Of a stretch of 64,000 bases of DNA, positions 1 through 10,437 are shown piece by piece. The translations under genes were made by a program, and so were the position numbers. The stretch spans positions 558,001-622,000 of the forward strand of contig NZ_AP025028.1 in assembly GCF_003114835.2 (NCBI RefSeq), written 5' to 3'. A model generated the notes under the pieces. It saw nothing but the letters and a program-made list of their open reading frames with translations, was not told the origin of the DNA and did no database searches. How positions within the stretch are numbered: the stretch's first letter is position 1; each line of letters opens with the position of its first letter. This stretch comes from Leptospira kobayashii. GTDB lineage: Bacteria > Spirochaetota > Leptospiria > Leptospirales > Leptospiraceae.

Positions 1-224
1 TGATCAATGATGTGATTTTGCATTTGGTAAATTCGAATTTACCTTTTGGAGGCATCAATCATTCCGGTCACGGAAGTTACCATGGGCTTTTCGGCTTCAA
101 GGCATTCTCTCACGAGAGATCCGTGCTTCAAACTCCCAAACTTTCCATAGTAAAACTGATGTATCCGCCTTATACCGGTTTTGTGAAAATGATTGTGGAT
201 TCTACTACGAGATTTTTTGTATAA
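1..224 (+). CDS. Aldehyde dehydrogenase, C-terminal fragment
   Basis: The window opens inside this gene; the readable frame starts at base 3 and ends with TAA at 222-224. It shows the C-terminal signature of the ALDH superfamily: [13 protein letters not shown], then YHG and GFKAFSHER. The order PFGG, SGxGxYHG, GF, FSH is that of ALDH3-type fatty or aromatic aldehyde dehydrogenases, NAD(P)-dependent enzymes that oxidise aldehydes to acids. About 45 residues follow the signature, ending in a hydrophobic and basic tail that could touch the membrane, as in some ALDH3 proteins; that is inference. The catalytic Cys and Glu lie upstream of the window, so activity cannot be judged. A hairpin terminator follows. 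Confidence 0.85.
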   Translation, partial: INDVILHLVNSNLPFGGINHSGHGSYHGLFGFKAFSHERSVLQTPKLSIVKLMYPPYTGFVKMIVDSTTRFFV

Positions 225-243
225 TTCGAAATCACTTTAGCTG

Positions 244-290
244 AAAGCCATATATTGAATTGGGAATTTCTTTTTAATATATGGCTTTTT
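244..290 (+). terminator. Rho-independent terminator after the aldehyde dehydrogenase
   Basis: A 13-bp perfect inverted repeat (AAAGCCATATATT at 244-256, AATATATGGCTTT at 276-288) encloses a 19-nt loop and runs into a T-rich tract (286-290 and beyond). It isolates the upstream gene from the hemerythrin gene. Confidence 0.75.
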
Positions 291-315
291 CTTTCTTCCG
301 TTTCTCCTCCTTAAT

Positions 316-329
316 TTGATAAATATCAA
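316..329. promoter_or_regulatory. FNR/DNR-type operator
   Basis: The sequence TTGAT-AAAT-ATCAA is an exact match to the TTGAT-N4-ATCAA consensus bound by FNR/ANR/DNR members of the CRP-FNR family, which sense oxygen or nitric oxide. It lies 74 bp before the ATG of the hemerythrin gene. Possible -10 elements follow: TAATAT at 334-339 or TAAAAT at 346-351. With the second, the box is centred roughly at -36 to -41, near the class II activation position. No regulator gene of this family is in the window, so the assignment rests on the motif and on the neighbouring gene. Confidence 0.5.
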
Positions 330-389
330 TTTCTAATATTCGAATTAAAATAAGACTAAGTAAGATGGGATTTGATCTTGGATTCCATC

Positions 390-1484
390 ATGGAATCCGA
401 TTCACCTCTTTATATCGAAGAACTGAGAAATACTTGGAAAAGTAAGCCGTTTTCTTTGGGAATTCCCATCATTGATTTGCAACATATCTGGTTGGTAAAT
501 ATCATCATCAAACTCGAGTTTGCCTTATCCGATTTAAACCGCCCTACCTCTGCTTCGGATATCAAAACATCTTTCAATGAAGCACTAGACTATGTATCCG
601 AACATTTTGCTTTGGAAGAAAATATTCTGGAGCATTTCAACTATCCGAAACTTGAGGAACATATCAGAGGACATAGACGATTTGTAGAAAAATTGATTGA
701 GAAATTTCATAGTTCGGATGAGACGGAAGTGGCAGCTTTAGGTTTGCTTCAAATTCTGAAGAAATGGCTGTTCCAACACATTCTGCATGATGACAGGGAA
801 TATGCGGAATACTTTACGGAAGAGTCAGTCAATCTGAAACAATACTGTAACGAATTATTGAAATCAGGCAAGTTTCCTATTTCCAAAGCCCAGTTTCTCC
901 TCTACCAAAATATAAGCACTTTGATCGAAGCGGATCAATTGGAACCGACCCAAACGAAAAGTATTGTTCATGATATTCAGAATATCTGGAAAACATACAA
1001 CCTCGCGACGAATATTCCCATCATCGATCTGCAACATATTTGGCTATTGAAGATGATCGTAGAATTGGATCGTTCTTTGAAACTGGGGGATCATGAGTCT
1101 GAGGTTTTTCAAAAAGTAGTCACATTGGCGATTGAATACACTCAAGTGCACTTCGACGTGGAGGAAAAGATCATGCGATATTTCCGGTTTACCGATGTGA
1201 TCTCTCACATGAATCAGCACAAACGGTTTATCGAATTCGTAAAGTTACGTTATGATCAATATAAAAAAGGAGATCCTTTTGCAGCCACGCATCTGGTCCA
1301 AGACTTGAAAAATTGGTTATTATCCCATATTGCCTTTGAGGATAAAAAGATAGGACTGAGTTTACAACATAGAATTCGGGAGATTTTGGAATTCACAAAA
1401 AAGCTTCATTCCAGAGGAGAAGTTGAGATTTCGACGGACCAACAGAATCTATACAAAGCGATTGTCCAGGAGCCTTTTGCTTAA
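390..1484 (+). CDS. Tandem two-domain bacteriohemerythrin
   Basis: A cytoplasmic non-haem di-iron protein made of two hemerythrin domains, about residues 15-150 and 200-340. Both keep all seven iron ligands. Domain 1 has the His of DLQHIW, His and Glu of EHFALEE, the HIRGH pair, and His and Asp of HILHDD. Domain 2 has DLQHIW, HFDVEE, HMNQH and HIAFED. Members bind oxygen or NO and serve in storage, delivery, sensing or protection; there is no transmembrane or signalling domain here to decide between these. Most bacterial hemerythrins have a single domain of about 130 residues, so the duplication is notable. ATG at 390 is chosen; an in-frame TTG at 372 would add six residues. Neither has a clear ribosome site. 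The FNR-type box upstream fits oxygen or NO control. Confidence 0.88.
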   Translation: MESDSPLYIEELRNTWKSKPFSLGIPIIDLQHIWLVNIIIKLEFALSDLNRPTSASDIKTSFNEALDYVSEHFALEENILEHFNYPKLEEHIRGHRRFVEKLIEKFHSSDETEVAALGLLQILKKWLFQHILHDDREYAEYFTEESVNLKQYCNELLKSGKFPISKAQFLLYQNISTLIEADQLEPTQTKSIVHDIQNIWKTYNLATNIPIIDLQHIWLLKMIVELDRSLKLGDHESEVFQKVVTLAIEYTQVHFDVEEKIMRYFRFTDVISHMNQHKRFIEFVKLRYDQYKKGDPFAATHLVQDLKNWLLSHIAFEDKKIGLSLQHRIREILEFTKKLHSRGEVEISTDQQNLYKAIVQEPFA

Positions 1485-1592
1485 GTCTTAGAGAAAGGGT
1501 AAAGTTTTTCCAAAAGGAAGGACAAATCCCCTTTCTTTCGATTCTTTTTCATTTGCCATCCTGTTTTTTATGAAAAATCCTGTAATTCATCT

Positions 1593-3056
1593 ATGGAATA
1601 CGAAGTTATCATCGGGTTGGAAGTCCACGTTCAGCTCAATACGAACTCTAAAATTTTTTCTACCGCAACCAACGAATTCGGCGGTTCTCCCAATACTCAT
1701 ATTTCCACACTCTGCGTGGCACTTCCCGGCACTTTGCCGGTGTTAAATGAAGTCGTTTTGGAAAAGGCCGTTCGTGCCGGGCTTGCTCTCGGATGTGACA
1801 TCACCCAATTTACGAAATTCGACCGCAAAAATTATTTTTATCCCGATCTTCCGAAAGGTTATCAGATTTCCCAGTTTGACAAGCCTTATGCGACAAAGGG
1901 TGGGCTTCATGTGAAATGGAAAGGTCAGTCGGAAGAAAAATTCATTCCCCTGACCCGCATTCATATGGAAGAGGATGCAGGAAAACTCATCCACTCCCAC
2001 GATCCTTCGATTCATCATTCTTACGTGGATTACAATCGCGCAGGTACTCCTTTGATTGAAATCGTTTCAGAACCTGATATGCGTTCTTCGGAAGAGGCTT
2101 ATGCCTATCTGAACGAATTGAAAACCATTCTTCGTTATGTACAAGTTTCGGATTGTAACATGGAAGAGGGATCTCTTCGATGCGATGCGAACGTTTCCAT
2201 TCGCCCTATCGGGGAAAAGGGATTCCGCACCAGAGTGGAAATCAAAAACCTGAATTCATTCAAAGCCGTAAAACAAGCGATAGATTATGAAGTGGAATGG
2301 CAAAAAGATCAGTATTCGCGCAATCAAACCTTTGTTCAAATGACAAAACTTTGGGATGCCACTCTTCTTAAAACCATTCCCATGCGGACCAAAGAAATGA
2401 GCCATGATTACCGTTATTTTCCGGAACCGGATCTTCCTGCATTGGAAATCAGTGATCAGTACATTGATGACATTCGAAAGACATTGCCGGAACTACCTCG
2501 TGCTAAGAAGGAAAGATATATCAGAGATCTCGGACTACCGGAATATGATGCGGAAGTCCTCACCAGCGAACGAGAGATAGCTGAGTATTTCGAAAAGTCT
2601 CTGGAAATATCCAAAGATGCTAAAAAAACATCCAACTGGGTAAAAGACGAAGTGCTGGGAATTGTAAACAAAGAAAATATTTCCATAAGTGAATTTAGCG
2701 TCGGTCCGGATCGTATCGGAAAGTTAGTTGCTCTGATCAATTCAGGTGAGATCACAGGGAAAATAGCTAAAACCATTTTCGAAGATATGCTAACTTCTAC
2801 GGATTCTCCCGAAAAGATCGTAGAATCCAAAGGTTTGAAAGTAGTTCGGGACGACAAGGCATTGGAAGAAATCATTGTTCGTGTGATCGCCTCTCAGCCC
2901 GAATCCGTCGAAGCTTGGAATAACGGCAAAGATCGCGCGCTTGGCGCAATCGTCGGAGCTGTTATGAAAGAGACTAAGGGAAAGGCGGATCCTAAGCTTG
3001 CCAATGAACTGATTCTTGCCAAGCTCGGGCCTTTGGGAGAAAAGAAAAAAGTCTAA
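1593..3056 (+). CDS. gatB: Asp-tRNA(Asn)/Glu-tRNA(Gln) amidotransferase subunit B
   Basis: GatB of the GatCAB complex recognises mischarged Glu-tRNA(Gln) or Asp-tRNA(Asn) and, with GatA supplying ammonia, converts them to the Gln or Asn form. The 487-residue protein is full length. It begins with [13 protein letters not shown] and carries [28 protein letters not shown], the [12 protein letters not shown] motif and the C-terminal GatB/YqeY helical domain ending in a lysine-rich tail. gatA and gatC are not adjacent, so the complex is encoded at separate loci. The gene ends tail-to-tail with the cobC-like gene, the two stop codons overlapping by 4 nt. Confidence 0.97.
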   Translation: MEYEVIIGLEVHVQLNTNSKIFSTATNEFGGSPNTHISTLCVALPGTLPVLNEVVLEKAVRAGLALGCDITQFTKFDRKNYFYPDLPKGYQISQFDKPYATKGGLHVKWKGQSEEKFIPLTRIHMEEDAGKLIHSHDPSIHHSYVDYNRAGTPLIEIVSEPDMRSSEEAYAYLNELKTILRYVQVSDCNMEEGSLRCDANVSIRPIGEKGFRTRVEIKNLNSFKAVKQAIDYEVEWQKDQYSRNQTFVQMTKLWDATLLKTIPMRTKEMSHDYRYFPEPDLPALEISDQYIDDIRKTLPELPRAKKERYIRDLGLPEYDAEVLTSEREIAEYFEKSLEISKDAKKTSNWVKDEVLGIVNKENISISEFSVGPDRIGKLVALINSGEITGKIAKTIFEDMLTSTDSPEKIVESKGLKVVRDDKALEEIIVRVIASQPESVEAWNNGKDRALGAIVGAVMKETKGKADPKLANELILAKLGPLGEKKKV

Positions 3057-3649
3057 TATTCCAATTTTACCTTATGCACCGAGCCAAAGTCGATTTTGGC
3101 TTGGAATGCATCTTTGTATTCCAAGTTTTGCAATTGGCATAGTATCGCACGAATGGAGCCTGAGTGACAAACAATGATTAGTTGGTCAATCGGGCTTTTT
3201 CTTTTTTCTTCTTCCTCTTTTCGTTTGATTCCTTCTTTTCCCCAGTCTTTGAGAAATGCATTCGTTCTTTCTATCACGTCTGTGAATGCTTCTCCGTTAG
3301 GAGTCTTTTGATTTACGAAATCCTTCATCCAGGCAAGGGTTTCTTTTTTAGGAATGGAATCCCAAAGTTTTCCGTCCCAGTCTCCGAAATCCATCTCCTG
3401 AACCCGTTCTTCAATTTGTAATTCAGGATGAATTGAATTTTTTTCCAAATGAAGAAAGGAAAGTTCCTTGGCAAGTGCTTGCGCACGAGGAGCCGGACTC
3501 ACAATCATCAGAGGAATTTGATTCGGTAAATCGTTTATTGTTTGTTTTGCGGTTTCGATTGCCGGATTCAAGAGAGGAAAATCCACTCTACCGTAACAAG
3601 TTCCCTTGGGGGCCGAGGTCTCCGGATGACGAACTAAATAGAGATCCAT
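3053..3649 (-). CDS. cobC: Histidine phosphatase, CobC-like (alpha-ribazole phosphatase candidate)
   Basis: A 198-residue histidine phosphatase (phosphoglycerate-mutase fold). The N-terminal LYLVRHPET carries the phosphorylated His; the motifs EMDFGDWDG and [12 protein letters not shown] supply the acid and second His. Placed directly after cobT and cobS, it is most likely the alpha-ribazole-5'-phosphate phosphatase that completes cobalamin nucleotide-loop assembly. That substrate is inferred from context, because the family is broad. The open frame continues upstream to 4006, but the fold begins exactly at the ATG at 3649. That start overlaps the end of cobS by 16 nt, which suggests translational coupling. 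Confidence 0.85.
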   Translation of the reverse strand: MDLYLVRHPETSAPKGTCYGRVDFPLLNPAIETAKQTINDLPNQIPLMIVSPAPRAQALAKELSFLHLEKNSIHPELQIEERVQEMDFGDWDGKLWDSIPKKETLAWMKDFVNQKTPNGEAFTDVIERTNAFLKDWGKEGIKRKEEEEKRKSPIDQLIIVCHSGSIRAILCQLQNLEYKDAFQAKIDFGSVHKVKLEY

Positions 3650-4503
3650 AAGAAAGCCCCCCATATCCAAACCAATGTTTCCATTCCTTGTTGAACAGCT
3701 CCCAGACAATCTCCCGTAAATCCGTCGATCCACTTTCTCATTAGAGTAGAAAAATACATCCTTACCAGAAAACAAGGAATAAAGATCAAAAGAAACAAAG
3801 GCGAAAAATAACTTAAAGCAAGGAGCGGTCCAAGACCAGCGATTGCAGAAAATGAAAATTGTCCTAGTGTCATGCTTTTTGCCATCGGCTTCGCATAACC
3901 TTCGTCTTTCGCGTAATCGTGCGTTAAAAAGAAACTTAAAGAGACGAATCTGCTGAACGAATGGGCCGTGATAAAGAATAGCCAGGTTTGCAGTATAAAA
4001 ATCCATTCCTCGGAAAATAAACTCTTCGCAGTTTCCAGGGAAGTGAATAGAATCTGGAAATGAAATATCCCGTCTAAAATCTCCAACGATTTATAGCCGG
4101 CTGCTACTTTCAAAAGTAGAAGCAGACTTAACCCCGCCGCTCCGAAACTGCCTACACGACTGTCTTTCATAATACGCAAGATGTCTTCTCGCTTCCATCC
4201 GCCTCCGATCCCATCGCAAAAATCGGAGAATCCGTCTTCATGAAAACATCCGGTGAGTATGACGAGAAGTCCTGTGCTGAGTATAAATGCTACTAAGCTT
4301 CCGAAAAATATCTGAAAGATAAAAAAGGCAACAAACCCGATACTCCCCAGAACTATTCCCACGAAAGGAGAGTATTTGATGGAAGTTTCCAACCATTCTT
4401 CTTGGAAGCCTACCCATTTAGGAATAGGTAGCCGGGATAAAAACCAGATAGCGATAAAGAATAATCTTAGTTCATGGATCAAATATTTTAAAATGGAACT
4501 CAT
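3634..4503 (-). CDS. cobS: Adenosylcobinamide-GDP ribazoletransferase (cobalamin synthase)
   Basis: CobS joins adenosylcobinamide-GDP to alpha-ribazole (or its phosphate) in the membrane to form adenosylcobalamin or its phosphate. The 289-residue protein has several hydrophobic membrane segments. It carries the family motifs FLSRLPIP near the N-terminus, TGCFHEDGFSDFCDGIGGG with its metal-binding acidic residues, and KDSRVGSFGAAGL. The start overlaps the cobT stop by 4 nt (ATGA), and its end overlaps the next gene. The order cobT-cobS-cobC is a typical nucleotide-loop module. cobU is absent here. Confidence 0.95.
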   Translation of the reverse strand: MSSILKYLIHELRLFFIAIWFLSRLPIPKWVGFQEEWLETSIKYSPFVGIVLGSIGFVAFFIFQIFFGSLVAFILSTGLLVILTGCFHEDGFSDFCDGIGGGWKREDILRIMKDSRVGSFGAAGLSLLLLLKVAAGYKSLEILDGIFHFQILFTSLETAKSLFSEEWIFILQTWLFFITAHSFSRFVSLSFFLTHDYAKDEGYAKPMAKSMTLGQFSFSAIAGLGPLLALSYFSPLFLLIFIPCFLVRMYFSTLMRKWIDGFTGDCLGAVQQGMETLVWIWGAFLWISI

Positions 4504-5561
4504 GTTTCTTTTTCGCTGACCTTTGCTTCTCCGAAGGAAGCCATTTCATTTAGAAATTTTACACTGAGTTGCAGGATGGAATATGCGGCAAGTGCACCCG
4601 TTCCTTCTCCCAAACGCATTCCTAGTCGCAAAATGGGTGTTACTTGATAGTGGGCGAGAATTTTTTTATGTCCGACTTCTTCCGATTCATGGGAAAAAAT
4701 ACAAAAATCCTTTAAGTTCGGTTCAATCAAGTTTGCGATCGCAAATGCAGCTGTGGCGATGAATCCGTCGACTAAGATCGTTTTCCCGGTTTTTCCTACA
4801 GCGAGAAATGCTCCTGCCATCATAGCGATTTCAAAGCCGCCGTACTGAGATAGGATTTCCAGCGGATCCGTAGGGGTTCCTCCTCTCTTAAGAGAAGATT
4901 TCAAAACCTCTTGTTTTCTTTCTCTGCCTTCCCGATCCAGACCGGTTCCTTTTCCTACCAGCTCGTCCAAAGGAATTCCGGAGATACAATGATGAATGAG
5001 TGATGCGGAAGAAGTGTTTCCTATTCCCATTTCTCCGAATGCAATCACATTCTGAGAATCGGTCGTTTGGGTTCGGATAATCTCATACCCGGTCTCCAAA
5101 CAAAGAAGAGCCTGTTCCATCGTCATCGCATTCGTTTTGTTAAAGTTAGCTGTTCCGTTTGCAATTTTTTTGACGATTAAGTTCGGATTCTGCATTTCCC
5201 ATTCGTGATCCACACCTGCATCCACCACTTTCATCGAGAATCCGTGGAAATTGGAAAACACATTGGAACAAGCTCCTCCCGTAAGAAAGTTCTGCACCAT
5301 CTGCCAGGTTACTTCTTTGGGATAAGCGCTTACCTTTTCATCCGTAATTCCGTGGTCTGCCGCAAATAAATAAAGAACGGGATTTTTCAGTTCGGGGGAG
5401 AGAGAGTTTTGAATCAGAGCGATTTGAAGGGCGATCTTTTCCAGCTCTCCCAGAGCGCCTAACGGCTTTGTTTTTTGATCGATCTTTGTTTGGATTTTGG
5501 GGGCAAGATCCTTTTCCAAAGGAGGAAAGGAGTATTTCTGTAGAGTCGAAGAGGAATTCAT
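4500..5561 (-). CDS. cobT: Nicotinate-nucleotide:dimethylbenzimidazole phosphoribosyltransferase
   Basis: CobT transfers phosphoribose from nicotinate mononucleotide to the lower-ligand base, giving alpha-ribazole phosphate for B12. The 353-residue length is normal. Visible motifs are KPLGALGELE, FAADHGITDEKVSAYP, FGEMGIGNTSSAS, VDGFIATAA and the C-terminal RLGEGTGA, which holds the catalytic Glu. It is the first gene of the cobT-cobS-cobC operon and is transcribed away from dnaE. The leader shows no recognisable B12 riboswitch core. Confidence 0.96.
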   Translation of the reverse strand: MNSSSTLQKYSFPPLEKDLAPKIQTKIDQKTKPLGALGELEKIALQIALIQNSLSPELKNPVLYLFAADHGITDEKVSAYPKEVTWQMVQNFLTGGACSNVFSNFHGFSMKVVDAGVDHEWEMQNPNLIVKKIANGTANFNKTNAMTMEQALLCLETGYEIIRTQTTDSQNVIAFGEMGIGNTSSASLIHHCISGIPLDELVGKGTGLDREGRERKQEVLKSSLKRGGTPTDPLEILSQYGGFEIAMMAGAFLAVGKTGKTILVDGFIATAAFAIANLIEPNLKDFCIFSHESEEVGHKKILAHYQVTPILRLGMRLGEGTGALAAYSILQLSVKFLNEMASFGEAKVSEKET

Positions 5562-5743
5562 ATTTCTTTCTCAGGGTTTTCCGTGAGGGGGGAAAATCGA
5601 GAGATATTTCTGGTGCGGCGGAATTTCTTCCTCTGTCCCAGAATCTAGCGATTTTTCCTACTCAATCATCGTTTTTGTCTGTTACTTTTTCCAGAAAAAG
5701 TCGTTCCTTACAACCGCACCAATGTCACTATGTCACTTGAGCT
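5562..5743. other. Divergent cobT/dnaE intergenic region with nested inverted repeats
   Basis: This shared 182-bp leader holds an 8-bp inverted repeat (TGGTGCGG at 5611-5618, CCGCACCA at 5714-5721). Inside it is a hairpin (ACTTTTT at 5684-5690, AAAAAGT at 5695-5701, 4-nt loop). A tandem direct repeat ATGTCACT-ATGTCACT at 5723-5738 sits just before the dnaE start. Both promoters must lie here. The repeats could be operators or an RNA leader; nothing decides this. Confidence 0.4.
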
Positions 5744-8700
5744 ATGGAAGATTTCGCCCACCTACACCTTCACACTACCTATTCTATGCTGGATGGAGCC
5801 ATACGCATCCCCGAGCTGATGAAAAAAGTGAAGGAACTGGGAATGAGCTCGGTTGCCATTACGGATCACGGCAATATGTACGGTGCCATCGAGTTTTACA
5901 AGGAAGCTGTCAAACACGATGTCAAACCTATCATCGGTTGCGAATTTTATGTTTCCCCATCCCGGTCTCTTGAAACGGAAATGGATGAGATTGCCGATGG
6001 TGGAGCTTATCATATCATCCTACTTGTCAAAAACTCAGTAGGATATCAGAATATTATTAAATTGGCAAGTCGATCCTTTACGGAAGGATTTTATCGCAAA
6101 CCCAGGATCGATTACGATTTGCTGGAAAGACACAGCGAAGGTTTGGTTTGTCTGACTGCATGTCTTGCCGGTGAAGTCAATCGCAAGATTTTGGAAGGTA
6201 AGGAAGACAAAGCTTATGCGTTAGCCGGTAGACTTCATGAAATTTTCCGAAAAGAAGATTTCTATATGGAGATTCAGGATCATGGCATCCCCGAACAAAA
6301 GATTGTTGCCGAAACGGTAATGGGTTTTGCCAAACGCACCGGTATTCCTCTCGTTCTTACCAATGACTCCCATTTTTTAACAAGAGATGATAGGGAAGCA
6401 CAAGATATCTTATTACGCATCGGAATGCGTAAAAACATAGATGATGAGATGCGTTTCGGCTTTAATGAAAACTTTTATGTTAAAAGCCCGAGAGAAATGT
6501 TATCTCTTTTTCCGGATCATACTCAAGCGTTTTACAACACTTTGGCGATTCGTGATAAATGTTCACTCGGTTTCCAATTCGGAAATCCTCTGCTTCCTCC
6601 TTTCGAAGTTCCTCCCGGATACGACACTGATACTTATCTGGAAAAATTGGTTTGGGACGGAATCGAGAGAAAATACAAAGAAATCACTCCCATCGTCAAG
6701 GAAAGAGCGGATTTTGAATTGCAAACTATCCGTAACATGCATTTTGCGGGCTATTTTTTAATTGTTCAAGATTATATCAATTTTGCAAGACACACGGGAA
6801 TTCCGGTAGGCCCAGGTAGGGGATCGGCCGCAGGTTCCATCATTGCTTATGCACTCGGTATCACGAACGTAGATCCGATTCGTTACAACCTTCTATTCGA
6901 AAGATTTTTGAATCCGGATAGAAAGGATATGCCCGATATCGATACGGACTTCTGTGTAGAAAGAAGAGAAGAAGTTATCAATTATATCAAACAGAAATAC
7001 GGGGAAGATCGTGTAGGCCAGATCATTACCTTCGGTTCTCTCGCTGCGAAAGCCGCCATCAAAGACGTTGCCCGGGTATTCAATGTTCCGTTCTCCGAAG
7101 TGAATGAGATGAGCAAACTTTTCCCTAAGAAATTGGGGATTACCATTCAGGAAGCGGTTGATACATCGAAAGATTTGAAAGATTTGGCGGAAAAAACGGA
7201 TCTTAATAAAAAAGTATTTTCCATCGCACAAAGATTGGAAGGTAACTATCGTCAGGTGGGAAGACATGCCGCAGGGGTCGTGATTTCACCTGTGCCTTTG
7301 GAAGAGATCGTTCCTCTTTCCACGGTAAGTGAAGCTGGAAAAGACGGAAGATCCATCGTTACCCAATACGACAAAAACATGTCGGAGCAAGTGGGTCTTA
7401 TCAAGATGGATATTTTAGGTTTAAAAAACCTAACAACCATTCATCACGCCACCCAAATCATAGAAAGAAGACACGGTATCAAAGTGGATTTGGACAATAT
7501 CCCGTTGGATGATCCCGCTACATTCAGTCTTTTACGGAAAGCAAACGTTCTGGGTATCTTCCAGTTGGACTCTTCCACGGGTATTCGGGACCTATTTGCA
7601 AAAGCACAAGTTCAGAAATTCGAAGAGATTGCCGCCTTACTCGCATTATATCGACCTGGCCCGATGGGATCGGGAATGTTGGACGATTATTTGGACCGTA
7701 AGAACGGAAAAATGAAAGTTGTGTTCCCGCATGAAAGTCTTGCGGAAGTATTGTCCGAAACCTACGGAGTCATCGTTTATCAAGAGCAGGTGATGGGGAT
7801 TTCCAGAATTATGGGTGGATTCTCAGTTGGAGATTCGGACGTTCTTCGTAAAGCGATGGCTAAGAAGGACAAGTCCAAGCTCCCTGCATTGAAAGAAAAA
7901 TTCGTGGCGGGTGCCACAGAGAAAAAAATCAATTCCAAACTTGCTGTAGAGCTTTTCGAAACTTTGGAAAAATTCGGCGAATACGGATTCAATAAATCAC
8001 ACTCGGTAGCTTATGCATTTGTCACTTATCAAACCGCTTATTTAAAAGCGAATTACGCAATTGAATATATGACTGCGTTACTTTCCGGAGATCATTCCAA
8101 AACCACCGACGTAGTAAAATATATCAATAATGCGAAAGAGATGGGAATTCGCATCCTCGGTCCGGATGTAAGGGAATCGGAAGTATCTTTCAAAATTACC
8201 GATGATAAAACGGTTCGTTTCGGACTTTCTTCCATCAAAGGGGTGGGGGAGCTTGCCGCGGAAAATATTCTGGCCAACAGGCAAAAGTTAGGTGGCTATG
8301 CGACGTTGGATGATTTTGCAAAAGATCTGGATACTAGACTCGCCAATAAAAAAGTTCTCGAAGCACTTGCGCAAGGAGGCGGTTTTGATTCTTTTGGCTA
8401 TTCCCGAAAATGTATTTTCGAATCTACCGATACCATCCTTTCTTTCGCGCAAAAAAAACAGGCGGAAGAAAAAGAAGGCCAGTTTTCTTTGTTCGGAGCA
8501 AGCACTCCCAATTCGGGATTCGATTTAACCCTTCCGAAAAACGCCACCGAATGGGGGTTTGACGAAATTCTCAAACGGGAAAAAGAAATCACCGGTCTGT
8601 ATCTGTCCGGGCATCCTCTTGATAAATTTACGGAACAATTAAAAAGTCTAAAACCGATCACAATTGAAAGGTTGGAGGACGTTCGCCCCAAATCCAAAGT

Positions 8701-9244
8701 GGAAATTGCGGGTGTTCTTTCCAAAAAACAGATCAAACTCACTAAGAAAAAAGAAGAATTCATCAACTTTGTGATCGAAGATCAAACCGGCGAGATTGAA
8801 TGTGTTGCCTTTCCGAGAACATATGCTGACTTTAAACCTCTCTTTATCGATGATAAAACTCTTTTTATCAAAGGTATCCTGGAGCGTGTGGATATGGAAG
8901 AGTCGGAACTCAAAGGCCAAATCATCGTCAATCGTGTGGAAGAACTCAACTTGGTTACCATTGAAAGAAAAATGGAAAAGACTCTTCACCTAACTATTGA
9001 TATGGGAGAGGAAAAAAATAGAGAGATCATTCTTCGTCTGCAATCTATCTTTACAGAACATAGAGGAGATTCCTCCGTATTCTTCCATTTGGTGGGTCTT
9101 GCAGGAAACGAGAAAAAAGTTATTCGTGCACATGATCATTTTTCCATTGAAATTACGGATGATTTGATGAATGTTCTATCCGAAATATTGGGCAAAGGCA
9201 CTGTTCGTTATACCATCGGGGAAGAAGTGAGAGCTTTTGGTTGA
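5744..9244 (+). CDS. dnaE: DNA polymerase III alpha subunit
   Basis: The catalytic subunit of the replicative polymerase, 1166 residues, normal for DnaE1. An N-terminal PHP domain is visible ([20 protein letters not shown]). The palm carries GRGSAAGS and the three catalytic aspartates: D400 and D402 in PDIDTDF, and D556 in MDILGLKN. The fingers motif [10 protein letters not shown] and QEQVM follow. A helix-hairpin-helix region comes next, and an OB fold near residues 980-1060 ([23 protein letters not shown]). The start is ATG at 5744, 182 bp from divergent cobT. Its stop overlaps the downstream AraC-type gene, so the two may be co-translated. Confidence 0.98.
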   Translation: MEDFAHLHLHTTYSMLDGAIRIPELMKKVKELGMSSVAITDHGNMYGAIEFYKEAVKHDVKPIIGCEFYVSPSRSLETEMDEIADGGAYHIILLVKNSVGYQNIIKLASRSFTEGFYRKPRIDYDLLERHSEGLVCLTACLAGEVNRKILEGKEDKAYALAGRLHEIFRKEDFYMEIQDHGIPEQKIVAETVMGFAKRTGIPLVLTNDSHFLTRDDREAQDILLRIGMRKNIDDEMRFGFNENFYVKSPREMLSLFPDHTQAFYNTLAIRDKCSLGFQFGNPLLPPFEVPPGYDTDTYLEKLVWDGIERKYKEITPIVKERADFELQTIRNMHFAGYFLIVQDYINFARHTGIPVGPGRGSAAGSIIAYALGITNVDPIRYNLLFERFLNPDRKDMPDIDTDFCVERREEVINYIKQKYGEDRVGQIITFGSLAAKAAIKDVARVFNVPFSEVNEMSKLFPKKLGITIQEAVDTSKDLKDLAEKTDLNKKVFSIAQRLEGNYRQVGRHAAGVVISPVPLEEIVPLSTVSEAGKDGRSIVTQYDKNMSEQVGLIKMDILGLKNLTTIHHATQIIERRHGIKVDLDNIPLDDPATFSLLRKANVLGIFQLDSSTGIRDLFAKAQVQKFEEIAALLALYRPGPMGSGMLDDYLDRKNGKMKVVFPHESLAEVLSETYGVIVYQEQVMGISRIMGGFSVGDSDVLRKAMAKKDKSKLPALKEKFVAGATEKKINSKLAVELFETLEKFGEYGFNKSHSVAYAFVTYQTAYLKANYAIEYMTALLSGDHSKTTDVVKYINNAKEMGIRILGPDVRESEVSFKITDDKTVRFGLSSIKGVGELAAENILANRQKLGGYATLDDFAKDLDTRLANKKVLEALAQGGGFDSFGYSRKCIFESTDTILSFAQKKQAEEKEGQFSLFGASTPNSGFDLTLPKNATEWGFDEILKREKEITGLYLSGHPLDKFTEQLKSLKPITIERLEDVRPKSKVEIAGVLSKKQIKLTKKKEEFINFVIEDQTGEIECVAFPRTYADFKPLFIDDKTLFIKGILERVDMEESELKGQIIVNRVEELNLVTIERKMEKTLHLTIDMGEEKNREIILRLQSIFTEHRGDSSVFFHLVGLAGNEKKVIRAHDHFSIEITDDLMNVLSEILGKGTVRYTIGEEVRAFG

Positions 9245-10368
9245 GTATGGACCTGAAAGAAGCGATCGGCTTTTTGTGGTTAGGCGCAGGCGGAATTTTT
9301 TGTATCGTTTGGTCGATCTCATTCTTAGTTAAACGGGAAGAGAACTCTTCTCTCCGATTTCGTTGGGCCTTTGTTCTTTTTTCCACAGGCTTATGGCTTA
9401 TCTCAGGCGCTTTCTTTTTTTCCAAATTGTACATTTTGTTTCCGGGAATTACACTGTTCCACATTCCTTTTGTTTTGGCATCGGCACCCGTTCTTTACGA
9501 ATACTTTGTTTTGTTGGTGCTGGATAAAAAACCGAAACTATCCTTCTTTCTCTATCTTCCCGCGGTGCTTTCCGTTTTACTATTGATTCCTTTTTATCTG
9601 AAATCCACAGGAGAACAAATTTTATTTTTTTCTTCTCCACCTTCTTCGGGTTACCAGGCTTCGGTTTTATCTCTCAATCTTGCAATCAAACTGGGGATAC
9701 TACTGTCGGCAGGATTGTTTCTTTTTAAATACATATTACCATTTGTTAGTTGGGGAATGTTCTTGAAAAAAGGAGGAAGACTGACTCTTGTTTTTTTTCT
9801 TCTGATTTGTTTGGATCTTTCGGTCGGCACTTTCGGATTTTTGTTTAAGGTTTCTTTTTTGCGGGAGCTCAGTGCGCTTCTCCTTCCTTTTTTGATGTTC
9901 TTTTATTTTATCGCCCGGGAAGTTTGGAAACCTTTTATCTCTCAAGTCAAAGAGGAAATCAAACGATCCAAATATGAAAAATCGAAACTAGTCAATTTGA
10001 ATATTGAATCGATTAAAGATGAAATACAAAGATTGATGTCGGAGGAACGGATCTATTGCGATGAAGATTTGAATCTGACCCGATTTTCCGAATTGGTAGG
10101 TATTCGTCCTCAACAGATGTCGGAACTACTCAATATCCATTTTGAAAAAAGTTTTTTTCATTTTATCAACGACTATCGTATCGCAGAGGCTAAGAAGATT
10201 TTACTCGAAGATCCCAAACGATCCGTTCTCTCCATCGCGGACTCGGTCGGATTCAATTCCAAATCCACATTCAATCGGGCTTTTTTGGAGAAAGAAGGAA
10301 AGACTCCGACCGAATTCAAAGAAAAGAGTGCGAAGGAATCCTCTAAGACTAAAAGAAAGGTATCATAG
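9241..10368 (+). CDS. Membrane-anchored AraC-family transcriptional regulator
   Basis: The N-terminal ~225 residues consist of six or seven hydrophobic segments with short charged loops. A linker rich in charged residues leads to a C-terminal AraC/XylS DNA-binding domain (about 265-365) with two helix-turn-helix units: [17 protein letters not shown] and the signature [13 protein letters not shown] followed by GKTPTEF. Such proteins sense a membrane or external signal and bind DNA from the membrane; ligand and targets are unknown. The frame starts with TTG at 9241, overlapping the dnaE stop by 4 nt; ATG at 9247 is two codons further in. The tight coupling to dnaE is unusual for a regulator and may only reflect compact packing. 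Confidence 0.85.
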   Translation: MSMDLKEAIGFLWLGAGGIFCIVWSISFLVKREENSSLRFRWAFVLFSTGLWLISGAFFFSKLYILFPGITLFHIPFVLASAPVLYEYFVLLVLDKKPKLSFFLYLPAVLSVLLLIPFYLKSTGEQILFFSSPPSSGYQASVLSLNLAIKLGILLSAGLFLFKYILPFVSWGMFLKKGGRLTLVFFLLICLDLSVGTFGFLFKVSFLRELSALLLPFLMFFYFIAREVWKPFISQVKEEIKRSKYEKSKLVNLNIESIKDEIQRLMSEERIYCDEDLNLTRFSELVGIRPQQMSELLNIHFEKSFFHFINDYRIAEAKKILLEDPKRSVLSIADSVGFNSKSTFNRAFLEKEGKTPTEFKEKSAKESSKTKRKVS

Positions 10369-10437
10369 AATTCTCTAGGACGATTTTCAAATCATGATCT
10401 GTTAAGATAGGAATTCAATCTGACAGGAGATGGTTCC

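Noticed and set aside
3650..4006. Longer N-terminus for the CobC-like phosphatase
   Set aside because: The frame overlaps cobS in antiparallel-free reading and encodes Cys/Phe-rich text with no fold; the histidine phosphatase starts exactly at 3649.
5562..5743. Cobalamin riboswitch upstream of cobT
   Set aside because: The leader shows a nested repeat but not the B12-box core (GCCACTG-type) or the expected helix pattern.
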